From CAZLPW01 sp964561495 (GTDB lineage Bacteria; Fidelibacterota; Marinisomatia; Marinisomatales; UBA1611): a stretch of DNA of 16,465 nt. The DNA lies in the NCBI GenBank assembly GCA_964561495.1, contig CAZLPW010000043.1:1-16465 (forward strand), in the 5' to 3' direction. How positions within the stretch are numbered: position 1 is the stretch's first letter; every line of letters begins with the position of its first letter. Positions 1 to 7,016 of the stretch are shown piece after piece. The position numbers and the translations under genes are program-made. The notes below the pieces were generated by a model, which was not told the origin of the DNA, searched no databases, and was given only the letters and a program-made list of their open reading frames with translations.

Positions 1-2276
1 TCTGTATCAGGGTTTTCTGGCATTATTCCGTCATCATCAACATGGACCAGCCAGGGCGTATAATTCTTATGTCCTGCGGCAGTAAATCCACCGTTTTCAG
101 ATTGAATGATGGAAATAAGAGTGCTATTGTCAGCTCCAGAGATATTTTGCCACTCAATGTTTCCGCTGTAGTCAGTCTTTGTGATCATCGCTCGTTGATA
201 GTATTCATTAACATTTCCTGATGTTACATAGCCACCATTTGTGCTTTCATGAACATTCCAAGCACTCCCTGGACCGTAGATGTTATCCCACTGGTATACA
301 CCGCTCCCATCAACCTTTAGCAGCCATGAATTATCTTCCTCTAGGTTTTGATCGCTAGAAATAAGGTAAGTACTGTATCCGGATATGATGAATCCTCCAT
401 CACTTGTATTTTGAACAGAGTAGCCATTAGTGTAAGTGTTGGGGCTACCAAAATATTCTTCCCAAATTTGTTCGCCGCTATTATTAACCTTCCTTAGTAA
501 TATATCCGACCCATAATCAAATAAATTACCAACAACTATATACCCACCATCGGGGGTTTCACGAACTGCTTCACCCCATCCAAGATTAGCATACGATATC
601 TCTGACTCCCACTCCATGTTTCCCTGGGAGTCTGTTTTAATCAGGATACCATCGGCAGCGATTATGAACCCTCCATCGGATGTGTTTTGCACAGATTTAC
701 CCCAGGCTTGAGGATTGGATAATTCACCTTCAAAGGTCTTAAGCCATATGATCTCACCGCTTTGATCCATCTTTAATAAACAGGCCTGATTACTTCCATC
801 TGTGGTATATTCACTAGAGTTGGTACCACCTGATAAAATCAGGTTACCATCGCTGGATTCTTTAACCGATAATAGATAGTCATTTCCATCGCCACCGAAG
901 GTGTTTTCCCATATTACATTACCAGATTCATCGGTCCTTGCCACCCAAAAGTCACACATTAATGTGCATACGTAGCCAGCCACAATGTAGTCCCCATCAG
1001 AGATTTGTTCTACCGATCTAGCAGCAGCATAAGCACCATCACTACCTTCAAAGATCTGTTCCCAGACTGTTTGTTCGTCATTTTCTTGGATTGATCCAAG
1101 CTGCCATACATAGGTATATCGAAAATCATTTTCCCAATCGCTCCCGTTCCAGTATTGGCTTAAGTATTCTATCTGGTTTCCATTTTCATCATATGAGAAG
1201 GATAAAAGTTGATTATTTTCCCAACCGCTTCCATTCCAGTACTGTCTGAGTTCTTGTGTGTGGTTTGCATATTCATGATATGCATAGGTTAAACGTTCAA
1301 TATTTTCCCAACCGCTCCCATTCCAGTATTGATAAAGTTGCTCTATCTGGTTTCCATTCTCATCGTATGAAAAAGAGTAAAGAGAGCCATTCTCCCAACC
1401 GCTCCCATTCCAAATTTGGTATAATTGCTCTATCTGGTTTTCATTTTCATCATATGCATAGGATAAAAGTTCATTATTTTCCCAATCGCTTCCATTCCAA
1501 TTTTGGTATAATTGCTCTATCTGGTTTCCATTTCCGTCATATGCATAGAAAAAAAGTGAATTATTTTCCCAATTTTCTCCATTCCAGTTTTGGCGCAACC
1601 CCCCTATCCGGTTTCCATTTTCATCATATGTGTAAGAGTAGAGTAGATTATTTTCCCAATCGCTTCCATTCCAGTACTGTCTGAGTTCTTGTGTCTGGTT
1701 TGCGTTGTCATCGTAACTGTAATGCCATAAACCCCAGTTATCCAATGTCTCTGTTTCGCTATTCCAAATCTCTGAAAAAGATTCTTCAACTAGATTGTTT
1801 TCATTATAATAATAAAAAATATTAAAATATCTTAACCAATACGAATCCCAAATATCATAATTCCATTCGGTCCTTAGCCATGTATCATCACGAGATTGAG
1901 AAAAGGTTCTAGATGAAACGGATTCTGTTATTTGGTCTAACTTTTCAAATAATTCTAAACGCTCTTTGGAAGAAAGGGTTGAGAGTGTTTTAAGTTTTTG
2001 GTTTACCTGCTCTATATCATCCAGCGATAGTTTGCCAGTTGATCCTGTTTGATTCTGGTAGGAGCGAAACTTTTTAGGCGTTTTTTTCTTAAGGTCTGAA
2101 AGTTTTAGACCCAGGAAATGATCTGGTGATTGGTTATTTGATTGGCCAACGATTTTAGCCAGATCGTGTATGTTTCTAATCTTCTTTTTAGATTGAGAGG
2201 CAGACGGAAAAAGAAGGCCGAGGGTTAGTGAATAGCAAAGTGTAAATTTTACAAAAGAACGGTACCTGGTGCCCAT
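1..2276 (-). CDS. Large exported repeat protein: 29-aa WNG/YD-like repeats plus beta-propeller (C-terminus cut by window)
   Basis: Open frame of 758 codons that reads off the left edge, so the C-terminus and any sorting domain are missing. The ATG at 2276 is chosen because GGGAGG (2289-2284) lies 7 nt upstream and a signal peptide follows (basic start, hydrophobic core about residues 8-24, Ala-Ser-Gln-Ser near residue 28). A polar linker follows, then tandem 29-residue repeats at about residues 175-395 with the pattern W-N-G-S-x-W-E-N-N ... Y-x-Y-D-E-N-G-N-Q-I-E. From about residue 400 there are seven degenerate units with a core like S-V-x-x-T-S-D-G-G-[FY]-I-I-x-G followed by L-x-K-x-D-x-x-G-x-x-x-W, which fits a seven-bladed propeller. 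Such proteins are usually surface-exposed or secreted in the Bacteroidota group. No catalytic residues are recognised; adhesion or binding is only a guess. Confidence 0.85.
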   Translation of the reverse strand, partial: MGTRYRSFVKFTLCYSLTLGLLFPSASQSKKKIRNIHDLAKIVGQSNNQSPDHFLGLKLSDLKKKTPKKFRSYQNQTGSTGKLSLDDIEQVNQKLKTLSTLSSKERLELFEKLDQITESVSSRTFSQSRDDTWLRTEWNYDIWDSYWLRYFNIFYYYNENNLVEESFSEIWNSETETLDNWGLWHYSYDDNANQTQELRQYWNGSDWENNLLYSYTYDENGNRIGGLRQNWNGENWENNSLFFYAYDGNGNQIEQLYQNWNGSDWENNELLSYAYDENENQIEQLYQIWNGSGWENGSLYSFSYDENGNQIEQLYQYWNGSGWENIERLTYAYHEYANHTQELRQYWNGSGWENNQLLSFSYDENGNQIEYLSQYWNGSDWENDFRYTYVWQLGSIQENDEQTVWEQIFEGSDGAYAAARSVEQISDGDYIVAGYVCTLMCDFWVARTDESGNVIWENTFGGDGNDYLLSVKESSDGNLILSGGTNSSEYTTDGSNQACLLKMDQSGEIIWLKTFEGELSNPQAWGKSVQNTSDGGFIIAADGILIKTDSQGNMEWESEISYANLGWGEAVRETPDGGYIVVGNLFDYGSDILLRKVNNSGEQIWEEYFGSPNTYTNGYSVQNTSDGGFIISGYSTYLISSDQNLEEDNSWLLKVDGSGVYQWDNIYGPGSAWNVHESTNGGYVTSGNVNEYYQRAMITKTDYSGNIEWQNISGADNSTLISIIQSENGGFTAAGHKNYTPWLVHVDDDGIMPENPDT
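1130..1740 (-). repeat. Seven 87-bp tandem repeats (29 aa each) inside the large exported gene
   Basis: The TTCCAGT/TTCCAAA core on the plus strand (Trp-Asn-Gly/Tyr-Gln-Asn-Trp region of the protein) recurs with its third-base anchor at 1151, 1238, 1325, 1412, 1499, 1586 and 1673, an exact 87-bp period with no length variation. Each unit encodes W-N-G-[SE]-x-W-E-N plus a Y-D-x-N-G-N-like YD motif. Two further divergent units can be seen toward the protein N-terminus (about 1740-1860). Neighbouring units are very similar at the nucleotide level, suggesting recent expansion or gene conversion. Confidence 0.9.
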
Positions 2277-2283
2277 CGGCAGA

Positions 2284-2388
2284 CCTCCCATGCTTTACTT
2301 AAAAGACAGTTATCCCTTTCACAGTTTTCTAAGCTGAGAAGGGCAATCTTATACTTATTAAAAGAAGGATATGTAACTTAATGGGAGG
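2284..2388 (-). promoter_or_regulatory. Possible structured 5' leader masking the ribosome binding site
   Basis: Read on the minus strand, CCTCCCAT (2388-2381) is perfectly complementary to ATGGGAGG (2291-2284), which contains the GGGAGG ribosome binding site of the exported repeat protein. Between them lies a second hairpin (2343-2314, CCCTT with AAGGG, plus CAG with CTG inside). The leader could therefore close over the ribosome binding site. No known riboswitch consensus is recognised. The 8-bp match is suggestive but could be chance. Confidence 0.35.
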
Positions 2389-2485
2389 CGTGCAAAACCA
2401 CTGCATTACACGAATAATCCTACTACACAGCCCAATTTAGTTCAAATTAACCACAAATGAAACAGTTCAATAAGATTTTGTATTG

Positions 2486-2491
2486 TATAAT
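2486..2491 (+). promoter_or_regulatory. Candidate -10 box TATAAT
   Basis: A perfect TATAAT, preceded by TTG, lies about 150 nt upstream of the glycosyltransferase start at 2639. No convincing TTGACA-like -35 is seen 16-18 nt upstream, and the surroundings are so AT-rich that a chance match is likely. Confidence 0.25.
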
Positions 2492-2638
2492 AAAATATTT
2501 TTAGACAAATTTGAAATAGAGAACTATGAAACAGGCAATTAAAAATTGTATTATTCATGGTTTAAATTCTATAAATTTCTTTTAAATGAGTTGAATACTC
2601 TTTAAGTGTGAATAGATTTATTTAATATTTTTGATAAT

Positions 2639-4015
2639 ATGAAAAGAGTACTGATCTACCCCAGCATATCTATCGTTAAGAACCTTAAGGATGACCGGTA
2701 TCTGCAGTTCCTGCGGAAGCTTACAGTCTCAACGGAGCTGATTCGCAATGATATTTTCTGGTATTGTGTGATACCTAAGTTTGACGGAAGGATGGCCAAA
2801 AAGACCAAGCAGATTAAGGATGTTTTAAATATTTCAAATATAAAATTTTTGGAGATCACTTTTCCAAATGCACCTGGCCACCGTTACCATTTTGATATGT
2901 TTGAGCTATCAAAGCAGGTCAACTTTAAAGACTACAGCGTTGACGTTGTTTTGACGAATCTTCCTGAGCTAGCAACCAACATAAAAACCTTTTTCAACGA
3001 TCACACAAACCTATCTCCAAAGATTCTTGGTTTCTCTCACTGGGATGATAATCCACTTAAGCTGGGACACAACGGAGCCGATCTTGATAAACTATCTGGT
3101 ATCATGGAAATGGATGGACATTTTTTCAATACTGATAGAGAGAAGAGAAACGCTCTTGACGCAGCAAGGAGGATATTTACAAGAGCAACAGTGAAAAAAA
3201 TTAGTGACCAGATGCATGTGCTAAGGCGTCCTATTCGCTATTCTGATCAGGTCAGGTCCATGGAGAATGACTACCTGAGGATGATTGTTTTCAATCACAG
3301 GCCTGCCATGGAAAAGACTTTCCCTGAGTTTCTCAAGGCAATGGAAAAATTATGGAAGAAGAGGCAAGACTTTAGGGTTTGGATACCCTATTACCCCAAA
3401 AATAAGAAACGCTACGATTGGTTATTTACTGAGGTTCCGGTTTCAACTTTGGATGAGTACTACTACGGGCTAAAGAAAAGTTTTGTAGGGGTAACACCAG
3501 CACAAAAATCTGGAAACTGGCAGAGCTCAACGGCTGATGGACTGTTAAATGGTGTCCCATATATTATGTATGATTCTGACTATCACCGTAAGCTAAATCC
3601 GAATGCAGACTTTTATAATAATCAGACTGGATTAATCAGGCAGCTGAACCTTTATCTGGATGATGAGGACTATCGCAATGATAAGGTTTACGAGGGAATC
3701 AGACCTGTTTTCGAGTCTTTTATGCTAGAGGAGAATACGCGATCTTTCAGTGATAAAATCAATGAGCTTTACAGCTCGCATCGATCCATGAATAACGATA
3801 TAACGAGGGACATGATTCGACTAATAAAAATGGAAAGAAGAATATCTCACAGGGAGCTGATGAAAAAGCTTGCACGCAGGTGGGACTGGGATGGGACAAT
3901 AAAATTTAATGGATACCGGAAGACTATACTCGCTGATAGAAACATTCACGAGGCGCCCGGTCAGTGGAAGGTGGAGTATGTATTAGGCAAGAAGAAGGCA
4001 GTGAAACTTATATAG
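2639..4015 (+). CDS. Putative GT-B-like glycosyltransferase with C-terminal extension
   Basis: 458-residue soluble protein with no signal peptide. The second half has a group-1 (GT-B) pattern: I-V-F-N-H-R-P near residue 218 starting the C-terminal Rossmann half, then K-K-R-Q-D-F-R-V-W-I-P, and near residue 290 an S-S-T-A-D-G-L-L-N-G-V-P-Y-I segment in the place of the usual nucleotide-sugar binding E-A-x-x-x-G-x-P loop. The N-terminal half opens with V-L-I-Y-P, a plausible first beta strand. The last ~70 residues (basic, R-I-S-H-R-E-L-M-K-K-L then G-Q-W-K-V-E-Y-V-L) are not a standard GT part and look winged-helix-like. The layout recalls phage-type glycosyltransferases. Base composition is visibly richer in G and C than the following genes, which hints at transfer. 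No Shine-Dalgarno is seen. Donor and acceptor are unknown. Confidence 0.6.
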   Translation: MKRVLIYPSISIVKNLKDDRYLQFLRKLTVSTELIRNDIFWYCVIPKFDGRMAKKTKQIKDVLNISNIKFLEITFPNAPGHRYHFDMFELSKQVNFKDYSVDVVLTNLPELATNIKTFFNDHTNLSPKILGFSHWDDNPLKLGHNGADLDKLSGIMEMDGHFFNTDREKRNALDAARRIFTRATVKKISDQMHVLRRPIRYSDQVRSMENDYLRMIVFNHRPAMEKTFPEFLKAMEKLWKKRQDFRVWIPYYPKNKKRYDWLFTEVPVSTLDEYYYGLKKSFVGVTPAQKSGNWQSSTADGLLNGVPYIMYDSDYHRKLNPNADFYNNQTGLIRQLNLYLDDEDYRNDKVYEGIRPVFESFMLEENTRSFSDKINELYSSHRSMNNDITRDMIRLIKMERRISHRELMKKLARRWDWDGTIKFNGYRKTILADRNIHEAPGQWKVEYVLGKKKAVKLI

Positions 4016-4021
4016 GTTTTA

Positions 4022-5353
4022 TTAATATATAATCCCGTCAATTTGCGGCCTAAAGACTGGGCCATTTATTCTAAGCATTATCACTCCGTTTTTTCTTGGT
4101 AGCTCAAGTTCATTATTTTTTTCCCATTTTCTTATCATTGTTCTAACACCAAGTGATACAGGCTTAATCTTGACATCAGTCTGTTGAAATGAAATTTTTG
4201 GGCTGTTATTGTTTTGAGATAGAGAAATATCTCCATCAAGACTGATACTTAAAAATGGTGTCTGCAGCCTGACCCTGATTTCACCAAGTCTGCTTGATAA
4301 AAGATTAATTTCAAAATCAATTAATCGGACTTTCAAGACTCCATTCCAAATACCAAGCTGCTCAAGAAGGTAATTGATCTCAATATCATCAGATAAACTC
4401 GTAGGAATGTTTATCTCAAGATTTCTCATCGTAAAATGACCTTTCCCATGGTCAACCTTAGGTATTGAGTCTATGATAAAACCAAACATGTTAATGTTTG
4501 AAGTCTCTAATAGGATATCATTTAAACGAAACTGGCCGAGATCGTTTATGTTCGACCCTGGTATGGCCTCAAGGCTAACACCTGATATTTTAAATCTGCC
4601 CCTTTTTTGTAAAAATTCAAAATTAGAACTATCCTGACTGTATGATAACGAAGCCTCGGATGAAAATGTCTGAGAAATCTCTTTGACATTGATATTATAT
4701 TGCCAAGCGATAGTGTCGATGTCGGATCTAGCTATGTAGTCTCCTGATATGTCTCTGGTCTTTGTATCATATAAAATAACTTGATCGGATCTCGATTTTG
4801 ATCTTGATGGAGTGGTGACCTTGATTTTGCCATAGCTGTTGATTGAAAAACTGAATCTATTATCGTTAAATGGGTATGTTGCAAGATTTATATATTTTTT
4901 TGAGATTAATTCCTCAAGGACCTCAGGCTGACGACCCTCTGATATTGTAAAAGACTCCATCGCCTTTGAAAGCAGATCTATTCCATCTACAGCTGGTTTT
5001 TGATATTGTTCTCTAAAACTAGATCTGGCAATCTGGATCCAGTCTGGAGATCTGTTGCCAATAGTTAGGTTAAAATCTAAAAAAGATAGCTCAGGCCCTT
5101 GAAAATATATTCGCAGTATTTTTTTATCAATGCTATCTGAAAATTCTATCTCACTCCTCTTAAATCCAAGTTCGAAGGTTTTTAGCTTTCCATTAAAGTG
5201 ATAGTCACTTTTATTAGAGCTCCAGTCAGCTTCTATGTTGTTAATAAAAAAACCAATACCATCAAATGAGAGGCTGCCATTTTCACTTATTTCTGCAAAA
5301 AGGGTCCTAAATAAAAGGATGTAGGTAATTAAATATTTTATAATTTTCTGCAC
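4022..5353 (-). CDS. Exported AsmA-like protein with pseudopilin-like insert
   Basis: 443 residues, starting at GTG (5353-5351) followed by a clear signal peptide (residues 1-20, ending L-F-A). No Shine-Dalgarno site is visible. The body is beta-rich, and the last 20 residues (M-L-R-I-N-G-P-V-F-R-P-Q-I-D-G) resemble the end of AsmA/TamB-type repeats, which in other bacteria act in the periplasm in outer-membrane or lipid transport. Residues about 122-182 differ: a helix (L-L-S-K-A-M-E-S-F) followed by E-G-R-Q-P, E-L-I-S-K-K-Y-I, Y-P-F-N-D and G-K-I-K-V, which follows the order of the globular part of type II pseudopilins such as GspG. It is convergent with the glycosyltransferase (6-bp gap) and divergent from the yciH operon. 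Function is not established; the AsmA link is weak similarity by eye. Confidence 0.6.
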   Translation of the reverse strand: MQKIIKYLITYILLFRTLFAEISENGSLSFDGIGFFINNIEADWSSNKSDYHFNGKLKTFELGFKRSEIEFSDSIDKKILRIYFQGPELSFLDFNLTIGNRSPDWIQIARSSFREQYQKPAVDGIDLLSKAMESFTISEGRQPEVLEELISKKYINLATYPFNDNRFSFSINSYGKIKVTTPSRSKSRSDQVILYDTKTRDISGDYIARSDIDTIAWQYNINVKEISQTFSSEASLSYSQDSSNFEFLQKRGRFKISGVSLEAIPGSNINDLGQFRLNDILLETSNINMFGFIIDSIPKVDHGKGHFTMRNLEINIPTSLSDDIEINYLLEQLGIWNGVLKVRLIDFEINLLSSRLGEIRVRLQTPFLSISLDGDISLSQNNNSPKISFQQTDVKIKPVSLGVRTMIRKWEKNNELELPRKNGVIMLRINGPVFRPQIDGIIY

Positions 5354-5446
5354 ATTAATATGGATAATTCTATCTAATTTAACTATTGTTGAAGTTAGTA
5401 TTATCTGTAGTTTTTAAAGACATATTTAATTAAAAAAATATAAAAA

Positions 5447-5764
5447 TTGAGTAACACTAGGTTAGTTTATAGTACCTCTGGAAAAATACCAGAAGAAAGG
5501 CCTCTGGATATTAACATAAGCCCATCAGAACAGAGAGTAAGGCTTCACCTTGATAGAAAAGGAGGAGGCAAAATTGTTACCATTGTTAAGGGTCTACAAT
5601 TATCGGTCGAATCTTTGAAAGACCTAGAAAGAGATTTAAAGAAAAAGTGTGGCGTTGGTGGAACCACAAAAGATGGCCACATACTAATTCAGGGTAGCCA
5701 CAGAGATAAAATAAAATCTATACTATCTGCTCAAGGCTATCAGGTCAAATTAAGTGGGGGATAA
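5447..5764 (+). CDS. yciH: SUI1/YciH family translation initiation factor homologue
   Basis: 105 residues, close to the normal length of bacterial SUI1 (eIF1-like) proteins. Diagnostic parts are R-K-G-G-G-K-I-V-T-I-V-K-G-L (about residues 37-50), the helix D-L-E-R-D-L-K-K-K, then C-G-V-G-G-T-T-K-D-G-H-I-L-I-Q-G (about 68-83) and the final L-S-A-Q-G-Y-Q-V-K-L-S-G-G. Members bind the small ribosomal subunit and affect start-codon selection; in E. coli YciH acts as an inhibitor of translation under stress. The start is TTG (5447-5449) because no ATG or GTG would keep the N-terminal strand, and no Shine-Dalgarno is visible. Its stop codon overlaps the ATG of the selenoprotein gene (TAATG), so the two are probably translationally coupled. 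Confidence 0.9.
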   Translation: MSNTRLVYSTSGKIPEERPLDINISPSEQRVRLHLDRKGGGKIVTIVKGLQLSVESLKDLERDLKKKCGVGGTTKDGHILIQGSHRDKIKSILSAQGYQVKLSGG

Positions 5765-7002
5765 TGAATAAGACTCTATCATTTAGACAGGCTATTGTAT
5801 TTGTACTGATTCTTTTCTCTATATGGTCTTGCGCTAAAGTATCTGGACAGGGAAGCGTCACTTTGATTGTATCGGGTAGTGTTCATGGTCAGCTAGACCC
5901 CTGCGGATGAAAAAAGAACCCTCTGGGCGGTCTGTCTAGAAGATATGTAAAAATAAATGAAATTAGAGAAGATGGAACCAATCCTATCCTGCTCGATGCT
6001 GGTGATATGTTTTTTAGTACTAAAAATTTAAACAAGGATAACATTGAATCTGAGCGCTATCGAGCTAATGTGATGGTCCAGGCATATCAGAATATAGGAT
6101 ACGATGCCATTAACATTGGAAGCTATGAACTTCTTTCTGGTTTAGAATTCTTAAAATCGGTTGATGAAAAATGTTCGATACCTTTTTTATCAGCAAATCT
6201 AAAAGATGCCGCAACTGGAGAACTCTTATTTGATCCCTATATTATAATTGAAAGAAATGGCTTAAGCATTGGTATAATTGGAGTTACAAATCTAAAGCCT
6301 GACACATTGAAGTCTGTTGAGGCCACGGATTTTGTTCAGGCTGGTAATAAAATAATTAATAAAATAAGGAACAAAGTTGATCTAATCGCAGTTATGGCAA
6401 ATGTAAATAGGAAAGATCAGCAGGAGCTTTCAAATACTTTTTCAAATGCTGATTTTATTTTTTCCAGTGGAAGTACTAACATGACCAGGAAAAATTCTCC
6501 TCAAAAGGAAAACGGGCCCTATGTATACTCTTTTGGAAAACAAGGGAAATATCTTAGTGTTTTAAAAACTGAGATTAAAAATTCAAATCAAAAGTTGGTT
6601 GATGTTTCTAGCTTTCAAAACAAGATTAAATCCATAAACAAAAGATTTGACCGCCTACAGAAAAAAGATCCCGAAAAATCGTTAGAAGAGATTTACTCAA
6701 ACCAGGCTAATGTTATTAGGCTAATTGATCAGTACAGGCAGGACCTTACTAAAGCAGAAAAATCGATAAAAGATGCCGTTAATACTTTAAACTTTGAAAC
6801 CATCGCTTTGAGCCGAGCCGTGAAAGATGATAAAGATGTTTTAGCTTTTGTAGACCAATCTCTTGCGACTTGCAAGCGTCTTGATAAATCGGTTAAAGAA
6901 AATAAAAACACTTCAGATAGTCACAAGGGTCACAATCACGGACCAAGATCTTCAAAAAATAAAATCAAAAATAAAAAACCTTTCGTAGCTAAAGAAAAAT
7001 AA
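5764..7002 (+). CDS. Selenoprotein: metallophosphoesterase-fold lipoprotein with Cys-Gly-Sec (UGA at 5908-5910)
   Basis: Read through the in-frame UGA, this is one gene of 412 residues. ATG 5764 overlaps the yciH stop. Residues 1-23 form a lipoprotein-like signal (hydrophobic core, F-S-I-W-S-C23). Residues 31-70 contain S-G-S-V-H-G-Q-L-D-P-C47-G48-U49 followed by K-K-N-P-L-G-G-L-S-R-R. I recall homologues carrying P-C-G-C-x(4-6)-G-G-L-x-R-R here, so Sec49 replaces the second Cys. The rest follows the UshA/5'-nucleotidase metallophosphoesterase order: L-D-A-G-D80, N-I-G-S-Y-E121-L, I-I-G-V-T. Several metal ligands are missing (see findings). Residues about 285-375 are likely coiled coil, and a His-rich tail (H387, H390, H392) precedes a basic end. 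Starting instead at the internal ATG 6007 would discard the signal and the first two strands. Likely periplasmic, redox-active; substrate unknown. Confidence 0.85.
5908..5943 (+). promoter_or_regulatory. UGA selenocysteine codon and bacterial-type SECIS hairpin
   Basis: UGA at 5908-5910 is followed 18 nt later by the loop GGUCU (5929-5933) closed by a 7-bp stem: U5922-A5940, C5923-G5939, U5924-A5938, G5925-U5937, G5926-C5936, G5927-U5935, C5928-G5934, with C5920-G5942 extending it beyond one mismatch. In the E. coli fdhF SECIS, as I remember it, 18 nt also separate the UGA from a GGUCU loop, whose GG contacts SelB. The pairing and spacing are seen directly; SelB recognition is inferred. I do not see a clear counterpart of the fdhF bulged U. 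Confidence 0.85.
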
Positions 7003-7016
7003 TAAATCCACCTAAC

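Larger units (their letters stand above)
2277..2638. other. Divergent intergenic region (362 bp)
   Basis: Very AT-rich spacer between the divergent genes at 2276 (-) and 2639 (+). Apart from the inverted-repeat leader (2284-2388) and a TATAAT box (2486-2491), I see no open frame, tRNA or tandem repeat in it. Confidence 0.6.

Noticed and set aside
1256..1684. Plus-strand frame encoding a His/Phe-rich repetitive 142-aa peptide
   Set aside because: It is the antisense shadow of the 87-bp repeats in the minus-strand exported gene; the repetition follows from the 87-bp period, and there is no start signal.
2284..2400. c-di-GMP (GEMM) or cobalamin riboswitch upstream of the exported repeat gene
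   Set aside because: The conserved GEMM core and B12-box sequences were looked for by eye on the minus strand and not found; only a possible anti-ribosome-binding-site pairing remains.
5894..5938. Alternative pairing TAGAC (5894-5898) with GTCTA (5934-5938) across the UGA
   Set aside because: Only 5 bp with a 35-nt loop, weaker than the local 7-bp hairpin and not in the usual SECIS position.
5764..7002. Reading the 5908 UGA as a nonsense mutation or starting the gene at ATG 6007
   Set aside because: A start at 6007 cuts into the middle of the L-D-A-G-D motif and loses the signal peptide. The rest of the frame is intact, and a hairpin with fdhF-like loop and spacing follows the UGA.
5764..7002. 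UGA read as Trp or Gly through an alternative genetic code
   Set aside because: The gene at 13005-13715 ends at a TGA overlapping the next start, and no other gene in the window has an in-frame UGA.
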